This document shows positions 38,712-48,835 of a DNA stretch of 64,000 nucleotides, in pieces. Location of the stretch: the NCBI RefSeq assembly GCF_003403095.1, contig NZ_CP031555.1, positions 1,364,001 through 1,428,000 of the forward strand, read 5' to 3'. Position 1 is the first letter of the stretch; each line of letters starts with the position of its first letter. This stretch comes from Thalassospira indica (lineage in GTDB: Bacteria; Pseudomonadota; Alphaproteobacteria; Rhodospirillales; Thalassospiraceae). The translations under genes were made by a program, and so were the position numbers. Below the pieces are notes generated by a model. The model made no database searches. It was not told the origin of the DNA and was given only the letters and a program-made list of their open reading frames with translations.

Positions 38712-41700
38712 TTGAAAAAAATCCTTGTCGCAATTGGTGCACTTCTCGTGGTTCTTGTTGCCGCGTTGCTGATCATTCCGTCATTGATCGACTGGAATGG
38801 CTATAAGGCCGAGGTCAGCCAGGCTGTTCGCGAGGCGACTGGACGCGAGCTTGATCTTGCGGGCGATCTGTCGATGTCGCTGATCCCGTCACCATCCCTG
38901 TCGGCAACGGATGTCAGCCTTGGCAATGTACCGGGCGCACAGGATGCCGAAATGGTGTCGATTGACGAGGTCCGGGTTTCCGTTGCGCTGATGCCGCTTT
39001 TGACCGGCAATGTACAGGTGACCGAAGTCAGCCTGATCAATCCGGTGATCGCGATTGAGACCTTTGAAGATGGTTCGAACAATCTGGTATTTGATCCAGC
39101 ACAGGCCGCACGTTCCGGCCCGGACGCGGGAACAATCAGCACGCCGGGTACGGGTACTGAAAGCGCACCGGCACCAACCGAGAGTGCCGAGGGCACAACG
39201 GATACCACTGACAGCACCGATAGTGATTTCGCCAGCACCATTCAGGTCGACCGTCTGGAAATTGAAAACGCGACCATCATCTATCGCGCGCCGGGCTCCG
39301 AAGAACGGATTGAAGGCCTTACCCTTGGTATATCGGCAGAGACCCTGAATGGCCCGATGGAGGGTGAAGGGTATGTTTTCTATCGCGGTATTCCGCTGAC
39401 ATTTGCGATGAATGTCGGGCAGATCAGCCAGACTGCACCGTTCCCAGTCAGCCTGAAACTGGGCATTGACGAGGTCGATGGCGGTGTGACCGTTGCCGGG
39501 CGTGTCGATCTTTCAACGGATAACCCCGGTTTCGACGGCGAGATTGATGGCAATTTCGATGACCTGCGTGAAGCCGCCCTTCGGATTGCAGGCGACGATG
39601 CCGACATTCCCGACATCGCGGCCAAGCCGTTTGATCTTGGCGGGCACATCACGGCCAATGCCAAATCGGTGACGCTCAATGATCTTTCGATCCGGTTTGG
39701 TGAAACCCGCGGGTCTGGCGCGATTGCCATTGATCAGGAACCGAACCTCAATGCTGATGTTGCGCTTCGCTTCAATCAGCTTGATCTCGATAGCATCCTT
39801 GTTCTGGCCGATATGGGCAATACAGGCGCATCACCTGCGTCCGGTGACGCCAACAGCGCGCCAGAAGCATCAAGCGACGCGGCAGGTGGCGCACAGTCGA
39901 TCCCGTCGCAAAGCTCGGTCAAGAAAAACGGTGCTGCCAATGCACCGGCGATCCCGGCGGATCTGAAGGCGTCGATTGATTTCGAAGTTGAAACCCTGAT
40001 CTACAATCAGACACCGGTCCATAATGCCCGGATCAATGCAGCAATCGCCAATAGCAAGATCACGCTGAACGAAGTCTCTGCCGGTCTTCCCGGCGGGACA
40101 GATGTATCTGTCTTTGGCAGTATTTCCGGCACTACGCCGGACTTGAGTGCCGCACTTAGCTATGAAGTGGCGTCCGAAAACATTCGTGCGGTCATGCGTT
40201 GGTTGGGTGTTGATGTCGACGGCATTCGTGCTGATCGTCTTCGCCGGTTCTCCTTGACCGGCGGCATCAAGGGTACGTCCGAACAACTCAATATTTCCGA
40301 TCTTGATCTGCGGGTCGATGATACCGCCATTCGCGGGGCTGTTGTTGCCAATCTCGGCGGATCGGGCCTGCCTGCCTTGGGTATTGGTCTGAAGCTCGAC
40401 CGGATCAACCTTGATCAATATATCGCAGCTGCGCCGGATGCGGACGTTTCCGTCTCTACGACTTCTGAGGCGGGCGGGACTGCATCGTCCGGTACTGCAT
40501 CATCTTCATCGGATGCGGGCAATGCTTCTGCTGCCAAGCAGGATATGGTCAAGATCATCAAGGATGCGCTGGCCCCCCTTGAAGGCATGGCCGCCAATTA
40601 CCGACTGGCCGCCGATGAGATCATCTCCTCTGGCGTATCGGTACGTGGCATTTCAATTGATGGCAGCCTCAATGGTCCGAATATTACCCTGACCAATTTT
40701 GCGGTTGCCGATGCAGCAGGCCTTGCCGCCAGTGCAAAGGGCGCATTCAACGGTTCGGCCGATGTGCCGGCGTTTGATAATTTGTCCGTGCGTATCACGG
40801 CCAAAACGCTGGAGCCGCTGGCAAAGCTGACTGGTATTACCCTTCCGGCACCGGCAAGCAGTTACAAGAGTGTTCAGGCAAATCTGGATCTGAATGGCCC
40901 GGTTACCGGACCGACGGTTGCACTTGATGTGTCCAACCCGCTTTTGCAAGTTGCTCTTGATGGCGTTGTCTCGGAAATGCTCGGCAGTAATCCCGGCATT
41001 GATGGCAAGCTTGCCGTGCAGGCATCCAGCCTGAACCGTGCGCTGGAGCTTTTGGCACCAACCTACACGCCATCGGGCAATCTCGGCCGACTGGCGGTTT
41101 CGGGCACTGTGAAGGGCAATGCGCAGAATGTCGCCGTCGACGGCCTGAAGCTTATCCTCGGCGCATTTGAAACGTCGGGTAACGTGCGCTTTGATGGTTC
41201 ACAGGCACAGCCCAAGCTTTCTGTCGCACTTTCCGGTGGCAAGCTTGTGGTAGATCCGTTCCTGCCAGCAGACAAGCGGGCAAGCCTGATGCCCGGTATG
41301 GGCAGTGGCCCGCGCAAGGCGGCATTCAATCTGCCGAAAACCACGATGGTTACCCGCGTTGATGCCCGCGACGGCACGCCGTGGGATGACACCGTGATTG
41401 ATGTTTCGGCCCTTCGTTCGATTGATGCTGATATTGCGGTTGCCCTGGATCAGCTTGATTTCGATACCTATAGCCTGATCAATCCGGACCTGAAGGCAAC
41501 GTTGGTTAACGGGCTTCTCAGCATTCCGAGCTTTACCGGGCTTCTGGGGCAGGGTGACCTTGCGATTAACGGCACCTTTGATGCACGTAATACTGATGTG
41601 CCCAAACTGGCCCTTGCTGGTCGTTTGGACAGTGCGCGGATCGAAAGCCTTGTGCCGATCCGGGTGGCAAGTGACACCATCCTTGGCGGACTGGGGCTGA

Positions 41701-42290
41701 CATTTGATGCCAATGCGCAGGGTAATACATCCCGCCGTCTGGTATCGGCCCTGAACGGTACGGCCAATCTGGTTCTGAACAATGTGCGGTTCAGTAATGC
41801 CGACAAACGGTCGCCGGATCCGCGCCTGAATATCGAAGCACTGCTTCGTCAGGGCCCGCAGGCCATGGTGGTTGAAGGTGTTGGCAACAACGATCTTATG
41901 CAATCGCTTGAAGCGGACATGACCATCACCAACGGCATTGCCAAAACCACCCGTGTCGAAGCACTGTCGCGGGTCGGCACTGCGGATGCGGATGCGACCC
42001 TTGATTTGCCGCGTTGGGTGATGGATACGCAGGCTGATTTCGATTTCTCTGAAAAGATCGAAGAATTGCCGCCGTTCAGCGTCTATGCCAAAGGCAAGAT
42101 CGACGATCCGGTCATCACCGGGCGCATGGACAAGGTTGCGGTTCGGGTTCTCGACAACCTGATCGACAAGGCGCTGGGTGGCAGCGGATCAAGTAACGAT
42201 TCATCGGGAACGGGTGGTTCTGGTGGCGGCTCTGCCGAGGATGCGGCCAAAGGCCTGCTGAAGGGGCTTTTGAACCAGTTCGGTCGCTGA
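38712..42290 (+). CDS. AsmA family protein
   Basis: A large 1192-residue envelope protein. A single N-terminal membrane helix (KKILVAIGALLVVLVAALLIIPSLIDWNGYK) is typical of AsmA; the rest is a long periplasmic beta-rich region with repeated beta-taco-like segments (LTLGISAETLNGP..., LPALGIGLKLDRINLDQYI) and an AsmA_2-like C-terminal region (ADATLDLPRWVMDTQADF). Two Ser/Ala/Thr-rich low-complexity linkers at about 140-175 and 365-415 and a Gly/Ser-rich tail are present. AsmA proteins are linked to phospholipid transport between membranes. Start TTG with CGGAG upstream. Confidence 0.92.
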   Translation: MKKILVAIGALLVVLVAALLIIPSLIDWNGYKAEVSQAVREATGRELDLAGDLSMSLIPSPSLSATDVSLGNVPGAQDAEMVSIDEVRVSVALMPLLTGNVQVTEVSLINPVIAIETFEDGSNNLVFDPAQAARSGPDAGTISTPGTGTESAPAPTESAEGTTDTTDSTDSDFASTIQVDRLEIENATIIYRAPGSEERIEGLTLGISAETLNGPMEGEGYVFYRGIPLTFAMNVGQISQTAPFPVSLKLGIDEVDGGVTVAGRVDLSTDNPGFDGEIDGNFDDLREAALRIAGDDADIPDIAAKPFDLGGHITANAKSVTLNDLSIRFGETRGSGAIAIDQEPNLNADVALRFNQLDLDSILVLADMGNTGASPASGDANSAPEASSDAAGGAQSIPSQSSVKKNGAANAPAIPADLKASIDFEVETLIYNQTPVHNARINAAIANSKITLNEVSAGLPGGTDVSVFGSISGTTPDLSAALSYEVASENIRAVMRWLGVDVDGIRADRLRRFSLTGGIKGTSEQLNISDLDLRVDDTAIRGAVVANLGGSGLPALGIGLKLDRINLDQYIAAAPDADVSVSTTSEAGGTASSGTASSSSDAGNASAAKQDMVKIIKDALAPLEGMAANYRLAADEIISSGVSVRGISIDGSLNGPNITLTNFAVADAAGLAASAKGAFNGSADVPAFDNLSVRITAKTLEPLAKLTGITLPAPASSYKSVQANLDLNGPVTGPTVALDVSNPLLQVALDGVVSEMLGSNPGIDGKLAVQASSLNRALELLAPTYTPSGNLGRLAVSGTVKGNAQNVAVDGLKLILGAFETSGNVRFDGSQAQPKLSVALSGGKLVVDPFLPADKRASLMPGMGSGPRKAAFNLPKTTMVTRVDARDGTPWDDTVIDVSALRSIDADIAVALDQLDFDTYSLINPDLKATLVNGLLSIPSFTGLLGQGDLAINGTFDARNTDVPKLALAGRLDSARIESLVPIRVASDTILGGLGLTFDANAQGNTSRRLVSALNGTANLVLNNVRFSNADKRSPDPRLNIEALLRQGPQAMVVEGVGNNDLMQSLEADMTITNGIAKTTRVEALSRVGTADADATLDLPRWVMDTQADFDFSEKIEELPPFSVYAKGKIDDPVITGRMDKVAVRVLDNLIDKALGGSGSSNDSSGTGGSGGGSAEDAAKGLLKGLLNQFGR

Positions 42291-42314
42291 TATCAAATCC
42301 CTTGAAAATGTTGG

Positions 42315-42345
42315 AAAACGGCCCCGTTTTGTGGGGCCGTTTTTC
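42315..42345 (+). terminator. Terminator after the AsmA gene
   Basis: Eleven-base stem AAAACGGCCCC (42315-42325) / GGGGCCGTTTT (42333-42343), seven-base loop, followed by Ts. Confidence 0.9.
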
Positions 42346-42460
42346 TTTGTCTTCAACGGCTTGACCGAAGGTCGTCATAAAACAGCAAAAAAACCTTAAC
42401 AAAGAGGTCCGGCTTCGACATGATCCGCCCGTCGATTCCCTTTGATGGTAACGGTTGATT

Positions 42461-43987
42461 ATGTCGGTAAAGAAAACTGCTCTGGATAAGGATCTCAAGT
42501 GGCAAAAACGCATGGATGCGGGGCTGGGTGAAACAGCATCGATCAGTGCGAAGCTTGGTCTGGCACTTGTCTTCCTGCTTGCCTGTAGTGCGTTTGTCGC
42601 CTTTCACATGGGCGGACTGCCGCAAAGTGGCTTCCTGATCGCCGCCGCCGTTATCGGTGGTTATATGGCGCTGAATATCGGGGCCAACGACGTTGCCAAC
42701 AATGTTGGTCCGGCGGTGGGTTCCAAGGCGCTGACCATGGTTGGCGCCCTTTTGATTGCGGCCATCTTCGAGGCCGCTGGTGCGATCATTGCCGGTGGCG
42801 ATGTTGTCGGCACGATCAAGAACGGCATTATCGATCCCACCCAGATGCCCGATGCCCAAACCTTTGTCTGGGCGATGATGGCAGCCCTTTTGGCCGCAGC
42901 CCTTTGGCTGAACCTGGCCACCTGGTTTGGCGCGCCGGTATCAACCACGCATTCGATTGTTGGTGGTGTCATGGGAGCTGGTATGGCCGCGGTTGGCATT
43001 GGGGCGGTGAACTGGCCGACCATGGGCACAATCGCCGCAAGCTGGGTGATCTCGCCGGTTCTGGGTGGTTTGATTGCTGCCGGGTTCCTGGCCTTTATCA
43101 AATTCCGCATTCTTTACACCGAAGACCGCGTGACTGCTGCGCGCAAATGGGTTCCGATCTTGGTCGGTGTCATGGTCTCGGCCTTCACGATGTATCTGAT
43201 GATGAAGGGTGTGAAGAAAATCTGGAAGGCCGAAACACCGGTTGTGATCGCCATTGGTGTTGCCGCGTTCTTCCTGACCGTGATCCCGGTTCGCAAGGCC
43301 GTCTTCCGTGCTTCGGCCAGCATGACCGGCCGTCGCAAGGAAATCGCATCGCTGTTTCGCATTCCGCTTGTCGTCTCAGCAGCCTTGCTGTCATTCGCGC
43401 ATGGCTCGAACGATGTTGCCAACGCGATTGGTCCGCTGGCCGCCATTGTTTCCGGAGTTGATAGCGGTCAGATCGTGACCTCGGCCCCGATCCCGATCTG
43501 GGTGATGGTCATCGGCGCGCTTGGTATTTCTGCTGGCCTGATCCTGTTTGGTCCTAAACTGATCAAGACGGTTGGATCAAAGATCACCAAGCTTGATCCG
43601 ATCCGTGCCTATACGGTTGCATTGTCGGCGGCCCTTACCGTGATTGTCGCATCTGCACTGGGCCTTCCGGTGAGTTCGACGCACATTGCGGTTGGTGCCG
43701 TGTTCGGGGTTGGTTTCCTGCGTGAAAGCCTGTCGCATCGTCGTCGCAAGGTCGCATCGCCGATGTTGGTGGATCGTCCTGAAAACGAACAGGGCGATGA
43801 ACATATCGAAGCACTTCGCCAGATTGACCCGAGTGAGGCCGAAAAGGCCGAGAAGAAAATGCGCAAGCGTCTTCTGGTGCGCCGTCGTTATGCGGTGACG
43901 ATTGCAACCGCCTGGGTGGTGACGGTTCCGGCCGGTGCCTTCCTCGGAGCGCTTCTGTTCTTCACCATTCGCGGCATCATGCTGTAA
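42461..43987 (+). CDS. Inorganic phosphate transporter, PiT family
   Basis: A roughly 508-residue inner-membrane phosphate permease with about 11 hydrophobic segments. The PiT duplicated signature is clear: GANDVANNVGPAVGSKALT near residue 72 and HGSNDVANAIGPLAAIV near 312, together with PVSTTHSIVGGVMGAG and PVSSTHIAVGAVFGVGFLRE. A charged cytoplasmic loop of about 60 residues precedes the last membrane helix. ATG 42461; TTG 42455 is in frame. No PhoU-like (DUF47) gene lies next to it. Confidence 0.93.
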   Translation: MSVKKTALDKDLKWQKRMDAGLGETASISAKLGLALVFLLACSAFVAFHMGGLPQSGFLIAAAVIGGYMALNIGANDVANNVGPAVGSKALTMVGALLIAAIFEAAGAIIAGGDVVGTIKNGIIDPTQMPDAQTFVWAMMAALLAAALWLNLATWFGAPVSTTHSIVGGVMGAGMAAVGIGAVNWPTMGTIAASWVISPVLGGLIAAGFLAFIKFRILYTEDRVTAARKWVPILVGVMVSAFTMYLMMKGVKKIWKAETPVVIAIGVAAFFLTVIPVRKAVFRASASMTGRRKEIASLFRIPLVVSAALLSFAHGSNDVANAIGPLAAIVSGVDSGQIVTSAPIPIWVMVIGALGISAGLILFGPKLIKTVGSKITKLDPIRAYTVALSAALTVIVASALGLPVSSTHIAVGAVFGVGFLRESLSHRRRKVASPMLVDRPENEQGDEHIEALRQIDPSEAEKAEKKMRKRLLVRRRYAVTIATAWVVTVPAGAFLGALLFFTIRGIML

Positions 43988-44055
43988 CTTAAAACGAATA
44001 TGGTTTCGCGGCGCGGCGCCCCATTTTCCCCGGGGCGACTTGCAGCGATCTGCAG

Positions 44056-44086
44056 CGGCGATCAGGTTTTCCTGATCGCCGTTTTT
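44056..44086 (+). terminator. Terminator after the PiT gene
   Basis: Eleven-base stem CGGCGATCAGG (44056-44066) / CCTGATCGCCG (44071-44081), TTTT loop and T-run. Confidence 0.9.
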
Positions 44087-44218
44087 CCTTGACCGGGCTT
44101 TGGTCTGCGCGTAAACAGCCGCACCAAAGTTACACAGAATCCGTTCGTGATCGTCGCCCAGTATGGTGGGCCGCGAGTTTTGTTATGCGTGGGTTCATTT
44201 GATGAGAAGGGCTAAGAG

Positions 44219-44764
44219 ATGAAAGCGATCATTTTCGGTGTCCTCGCCATGGCGGTGACCGTTGTCGCATCGAACATTCTGGTCGCATACCCGCTGCCCG
44301 GCGTTCTGGCGGACTGGCTGACCTATGGTGCCTTTACCTATCCGGTCGCTTTCCTTGTTACCGACCTGACCAACCGTGCACGTGGTGCGGCGGCGGCACG
44401 GGTTGTTGTGCTGGCCGGTTTTGCGCTGGCGGTTGTTCTTTCCTTGATCGTTGCGGATACGCGCATTGCCATCGCATCGGGTTCGGCTTTTCTGATTGCC
44501 CAGATGCTGGATGTCACCGTGTTTGACAAACTGCGCCGTGCAAGCTGGTGGAAAGCCCCGCTGATTTCGTCGGGCATTGGCTCGGCGGTTGATACCGCTC
44601 TGTTCTTCTCGATTGCGTTTGCCGGTACCGGTCTTCCATGGGATACGTGGGCGATGGGTGATTTCGCAGCCAAGATGATCATGGCGTTGACGTGTCTGGC
44701 ACCGTTCCGCCTTCTGATGACCGTGGTTACCCCGCGCGCCGATGCGCAACCAGTCCGGGGCTAA
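44219..44764 (+). CDS. Queuosine precursor transporter, YhhQ/VUT family
   Basis: A 181-residue inner-membrane protein with six hydrophobic segments, of the YhhQ (vitamin uptake/ECF-like) family that imports queuosine precursors (preQ0, preQ1). Family segments: YPVAFLVTDLTNRARG near residue 42 and SGIGSAVDTALFFSIAF near 120. Its location just before queA-tgt-queF-queG supports the role strongly. The ATG follows AAGGGC. A terminator separates it from queA, so it probably has its own transcript. Confidence 0.9.
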   Translation: MKAIIFGVLAMAVTVVASNILVAYPLPGVLADWLTYGAFTYPVAFLVTDLTNRARGAAAARVVVLAGFALAVVLSLIVADTRIAIASGSAFLIAQMLDVTVFDKLRRASWWKAPLISSGIGSAVDTALFFSIAFAGTGLPWDTWAMGDFAAKMIMALTCLAPFRLLMTVVTPRADAQPVRG

Positions 44765-44827
44765 GACCGGCCTGATGCATGGCCGGGGCGGTTCAGATAT
44801 GCTGACCGTGGCCTTGTGATTTATTGC

Positions 44828-44863
44828 GAAGGGGCGCATAAGACGCCCCTTCATTTGTTTTTT
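44828..44863 (+). terminator. Terminator between yhhQ-like gene and queA
   Basis: Nine-base stem GAAGGGGCG (44828-44836) / CGCCCCTTC (44844-44852), seven-base loop, then a T-rich run including six Ts. Confidence 0.85.
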
Positions 44864-44887
44864 AATTGAGCGGAATTTCCCTGATCC

Positions 44888-45940
44888 ATGAAAGTCGATC
44901 TGTTCGATTTTGAATTGCCGCGCGAACGCATTGCCGAACATCCGGCCAATCCGCGCGATGCGGCCCGTATGCTTGATTTGTCAGGCGAAGGAATGCAGGA
45001 CCGCATCGTGCGCGAATTGCCCGATATTTTGCGTCCCGGTGATCTGCTGATATCCAATGATACGCGTGTGATCCCGGCCCGCCTGTTTGGCAAACGTGGG
45101 GATGCCAAGGTTGAAGTTACCCTGCATAAACAGGAAGGCCTTGGCACCTGGGTGGCATTTGCAAAGCCGGCCAAGAAGCTGCGCATCGGGGAAACCTTCA
45201 AGGTCAATGAAGAATTCGAAGCCGAAGTTCTTGCCAAGAAGGACGGCGGCGAAGTGACCTTGCGCTTTAACAAGTCCGGTGCTGACCTGATTGCGGCCCT
45301 CGAGAAATACGGCGTTATGCCGCTGCCGCCCTATATCCGGCGTGACGCCGGTGGCGATGATCAGGACAAATCCGATTATCAGACCATCTTTGCGCAAAAG
45401 GATGGCGCGGTCGCAGCCCCGACCGCGGGTTTGCATTTCACCCCGGAACTTCTGGCCAATCTGGATGCGCGCGGGATCAATCGCCGCACGATTACGCTGC
45501 ATGTCGGGGCGGGCACGTTTCTGCCGGTCAAGGTGGATGACACCGATGACCACAAGATGCATGCCGAATGGGGGTCGATCAGCAAGGAAATCGCCGATCT
45601 GATCAACGAAACCCGTGCCAATGGCGGACGTGTGGTTGCGGTCGGCACGACGTCGCTGCGACTGCTTGAAAGTGCGGCGCGCGAAGACGGGGTGGTTGAA
45701 CCGTTCGAGGCAGAGACCGACATCTTTATCACGCCGGGCTATAAATTCCGCGCGGTGGACATGCTTCTGACCAATTTCCACCTGCCGCGTTCGACGCTGT
45801 TTATGCTGGTCTCGGCCTTTGCGGGGTTTGACCGGATGAAGGCGGCCTATAACCACGCCATCGAAAACGAATACCGTTTTTATTCCTATGGCGATTGCAG
45901 CCTGCTTGAATGCGCCAACAAAATTGATGCACGGACATAA
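44888..45940 (+). CDS. queA: tRNA preQ1(34) S-adenosylmethionine ribosyltransferase-isomerase QueA
   Basis: QueA transfers the ribosyl group of SAM to preQ1 in tRNA, giving epoxyqueuosine. The 350-residue length is right. Motifs: [19 protein letters not shown] at the start, [45 protein letters not shown] and [19 protein letters not shown], all usual for QueA. It is followed six bases later by tgt, so the two are surely cotranscribed. Confidence 0.97.
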   Translation: MKVDLFDFELPRERIAEHPANPRDAARMLDLSGEGMQDRIVRELPDILRPGDLLISNDTRVIPARLFGKRGDAKVEVTLHKQEGLGTWVAFAKPAKKLRIGETFKVNEEFEAEVLAKKDGGEVTLRFNKSGADLIAALEKYGVMPLPPYIRRDAGGDDQDKSDYQTIFAQKDGAVAAPTAGLHFTPELLANLDARGINRRTITLHVGAGTFLPVKVDDTDDHKMHAEWGSISKEIADLINETRANGGRVVAVGTTSLRLLESAAREDGVVEPFEAETDIFITPGYKFRAVDMLLTNFHLPRSTLFMLVSAFAGFDRMKAAYNHAIENEYRFYSYGDCSLLECANKIDART

Positions 45941-45946
45941 GAACCG

Positions 45947-47089
45947 ATGACCGAATTTCGTTATGAATTGCTTGCCCAAGATGGCAAGGCCCGTCTGGGG
46001 CGCATCCACACCGCGCACGGCGTCATTGATACGCCGACTTTCATGCCGGTGGGGACGGCCGCCACGGTTAAGGGCATGTTGCCGGAAAACGTTGCCGACA
46101 CGGGTGCGCAGATCCTTTTGGGCAATACGTACCATTTGATGCTGCGTCCGGGTGCAGAACGCATTGCGCGTCTGGGTGGTCTGCACAAATTCATGAACTG
46201 GGACAAGCCGATCCTGACCGACAGTGGCGGGTATCAGGTCATGTCGCTGGCGAAGTTGCGCAAGATCACAGAAGAAGGTGTGACGTTTAAAAGCCATATC
46301 GATGGCCGCAAGTTCAACCTGACACCCGAACGTTCGATGGAAATCCAGCATCTGCTGGGTTCGACCATCACCATGGCGTTCGATGAATGCACCCCATTCC
46401 CGGCAACCGAACAGCAAGCGCGCGAAAGCATGCAGATGTCGATGCGCTGGGCGAAACGGTCCAAGGATGCGTTTGTTAACCGCGAAGGCTACGCGCTTTA
46501 TGGCATTCAGCAGGGTAGCGTGTTTGAAAACCTGCGGCGTGAAAGCTCCGAAAAGCTGGCTGAACTTGACCTGCCGGGCCACTCGGTTGGTGGTCTTGCG
46601 GTTGGCGAAGGCCAGCAGATCATGTTTGATACGCTTGATTTCTGCGTTGATATGCTGCCGACCAACAAGCCGCGCTATCTGATGGGGGTTGGCAAGTCGT
46701 CCGATCTTGTCGGGGCCGTGATGCGCGGGATTGACCAATTTGACTGCGTGCTGCCGACCCGGTCCGGGCGCAATGCACAGGCCTTTACCCATCGCGGGAC
46801 GCTGAACCTTAAGAACGGTCGTCATCGTGATGATGATCGTCCGCTGGATGATCAATGTGGTTGCCCGGCTTGCACGAAATATTCGCGGGCTTATTTGCAT
46901 CACCTGATCAAGGCGGGGGAAATCCTCGGCGCGGTTCTGCTGACCTGGCACAACCTTGCCTATTATCAGGATCTGATGCGTGGCATGCGCGAAGCGATTG
47001 CCGAAGGCGGCATGGACGCCTTCGCGCGCGATTTCCATGCCGGACAGGAAGGCGGGGATATTGATCCCGTGCCGATTATCGAGGACTAA
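45947..47089 (+). CDS. tgt: Queuine/preQ1 tRNA-ribosyltransferase Tgt
   Basis: Bacterial Tgt exchanges guanine-34 for preQ1 in GUN-anticodon tRNAs. The 380 residues contain the proton-acceptor Asp92 ([10 protein letters not shown]), the nucleophile Asp266 ([13 protein letters not shown]) and the zinc site [17 protein letters not shown] from about residue 304. It ends three bases before queF. Confidence 0.97.
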   Translation: MTEFRYELLAQDGKARLGRIHTAHGVIDTPTFMPVGTAATVKGMLPENVADTGAQILLGNTYHLMLRPGAERIARLGGLHKFMNWDKPILTDSGGYQVMSLAKLRKITEEGVTFKSHIDGRKFNLTPERSMEIQHLLGSTITMAFDECTPFPATEQQARESMQMSMRWAKRSKDAFVNREGYALYGIQQGSVFENLRRESSEKLAELDLPGHSVGGLAVGEGQQIMFDTLDFCVDMLPTNKPRYLMGVGKSSDLVGAVMRGIDQFDCVLPTRSGRNAQAFTHRGTLNLKNGRHRDDDRPLDDQCGCPACTKYSRAYLHHLIKAGEILGAVLLTWHNLAYYQDLMRGMREAIAEGGMDAFARDFHAGQEGGDIDPVPIIED

Positions 47090-47092
47090 GCC

Positions 47093-47560
47093 ATGGCTGA
47101 TCAAACCATCTACGACAACCTGACCATGCTGGGCGGCGACACCAAGCAGCCTGCATCGCCAGACGAAGCGGTTCTGGAACGGGTACAAAACCCGCAGGCC
47201 GGAACCGATTACTGTGTGCGCTTTGTTGCACCGGAATTCACATCCCTTTGCCCGATCACCGGTCAGCCGGATTTTGCCCATCTGGTGATCGATTATGTGC
47301 CCGGTGACTGGCTGGTCGAAAGCAAGTCGCTGAAGCTTTTCCTGACGTCTTTCCGCAACCATGGATCTTTCCATGAAGATTGCACGATCAAGGTCGGTAA
47401 GCGCATTGTCGAAACCCTTGATCCGAAGTGGCTGCGTGTTGGGGGGTATTGGTATCCGCGCGGTGGCATTCCGATTGATGTGTTCTATCAGACCGGTCCG
47501 GCACCCGAAGGTGTCTGGATCCCCGAACAGGGCGTGGCCCCTTATCGCGGGCGCGGCTAG
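47093..47560 (+). CDS. queF: NADPH-dependent 7-cyano-7-deazaguanine reductase QueF (short, type I)
   Basis: QueF reduces the nitrile of preQ0 to preQ1. At 155 residues it is the short YkvM type. Catalytic Cys53 and Asp60 lie in [14 protein letters not shown], and Glu76 in the ESKSLKLF motif that binds NADPH and substrate. Being next to tgt it supplies the Tgt substrate. A terminator follows. Confidence 0.95.
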   Translation: MADQTIYDNLTMLGGDTKQPASPDEAVLERVQNPQAGTDYCVRFVAPEFTSLCPITGQPDFAHLVIDYVPGDWLVESKSLKLFLTSFRNHGSFHEDCTIKVGKRIVETLDPKWLRVGGYWYPRGGIPIDVFYQTGPAPEGVWIPEQGVAPYRGRG

Positions 47561-47583
47561 AAACTGCGTTTATGAGTTTGTTA

Positions 47584-47614
47584 AAAAGGCCGCAGCATCA
47601 TGTTGCGGCCTTTT
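47584..47614 (+). terminator. Terminator after queF
   Basis: Eleven-base stem AAAAGGCCGCA (47584-47594) / TGCGGCCTTTT (47604-47614) with a nine-base loop. The following T-run is part of the stem. Confidence 0.75.
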
Positions 47615-47680
47615 GCGTTATGATCGTAAGGCGATATAACGCGCCGAAGAATAAACAGGCCGAATGAATGCACTGATGCC

Positions 47681-48817
47681 ATGACCACCAATACGCGCCA
47701 AAATATCACGTTTGAAATGCTTCAGGCCAAAGCCCGTGAAATCGGCTTTGATGTCTGTGGAGTGGCGCGTCCGAAAATTGATGCGCGCAATCAGCAACGT
47801 CTTGATGAATTTGTCGCGGGTGGTGAATACGGCTCCATGGCGTGGATGAATGATCCTGAACGCCTGCCGCGTCGGCGCGATCCGGAAATGCTGTGGCCTG
47901 ATGTCAAATCGGTGATTGTCCTTGGCAGTAATTATGGCCCGGCGGAAAATCCGATGGCATTGCTGGATCATCCGGATCGGGCGATGATTTCGGTTTACGC
48001 CAAGAACAAGGATTATCACGACCTGATCAAAAAACGCCTGAAGCAGCTCGCCCGCTGGGTTGTTGAACAGTCGGGGGGGGCGGAACAGGTCAAGGTTTTC
48101 GTCGATACCGCCCCGGTTCTGGAAAAGCCGTTGGGGCAGGCATCGGGAATTGGCTGGCAGGGAAAGCACACCAATCTTGTGTCGCGCGAATTTGGCAGTT
48201 GGCTGTTTCTGGGCGAGATTTTTACAACCCTTGAACTGCCCGAAGCCGAGCCGGAAATCGATCATTGCGGATCGTGCACCAAATGCCTGTCGGCCTGTCC
48301 GACTGATGCCTTTCCGGCACCCTACAAGCTTGATGCGCGTAAATGCATTTCGTATCTGACGATTGAACATGACGGGCCAATCCCGCTGGAATTCCGTAAA
48401 CCGATGGGCAATCGCATTTATGGCTGTGATGACTGTCTGGCGGTTTGCCCGTGGAACAAGTTTGCCACCCGGACGGAAGAGTTGGCCTTTATCCCGCGCG
48501 TCGAACTGACGGCACCACGATTGGCCGATTTTCTTGATCTGGATGACGCAGGGTTTCGGGCGTTCTTTACCGGATCGCCGATCAAGCGGATTGGTCGGGC
48601 GAAGTTCCTGCGCAATGTTCTGATTGCGGCCGGCAATAGCAAGGCACCGCGCCTGATCCCGCGCATTGAAAATCTGTTGTCAGATGAAAGTGCGCTGATC
48701 CGGGCCAGTGCGATCTGGGCCCTGTCGCAACTGATGAGTGCTGCTGAATTTGCCAGCCTCAAGGACATTCACGCGAAAATCGAGAGCGATCCGGTTGTTT
48801 TGGCGGAATGGGATTAG
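47681..48817 (+). CDS. queG: Epoxyqueuosine reductase QueG
   Basis: QueG converts epoxyqueuosine to queuosine in tRNA, using cobalamin and two [4Fe-4S] clusters. The 378-residue sequence has the cluster motifs CGSCTKCLSACPTDAF at about 196 and CDDCLAVCPWNKF at about 248, and the family's VFVDTAPVLEKPLGQASGIGWQGKHT segment. A HEAT-like C terminus completes it. It completes the last step of the queuosine block. Confidence 0.96.
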   Translation: MTTNTRQNITFEMLQAKAREIGFDVCGVARPKIDARNQQRLDEFVAGGEYGSMAWMNDPERLPRRRDPEMLWPDVKSVIVLGSNYGPAENPMALLDHPDRAMISVYAKNKDYHDLIKKRLKQLARWVVEQSGGAEQVKVFVDTAPVLEKPLGQASGIGWQGKHTNLVSREFGSWLFLGEIFTTLELPEAEPEIDHCGSCTKCLSACPTDAFPAPYKLDARKCISYLTIEHDGPIPLEFRKPMGNRIYGCDDCLAVCPWNKFATRTEELAFIPRVELTAPRLADFLDLDDAGFRAFFTGSPIKRIGRAKFLRNVLIAAGNSKAPRLIPRIENLLSDESALIRASAIWALSQLMSAAEFASLKDIHAKIESDPVVLAEWD

Positions 48818-48835
48818 GTCAGTAACGCCGTCTGA

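Noticed and set aside
44981..47374. A 797-codon open frame on the minus strand opposite queA, tgt and queF
   Set aside because: Crosses three well-identified genes and two intergenic gaps on the other strand; composition is that of an antisense shadow.
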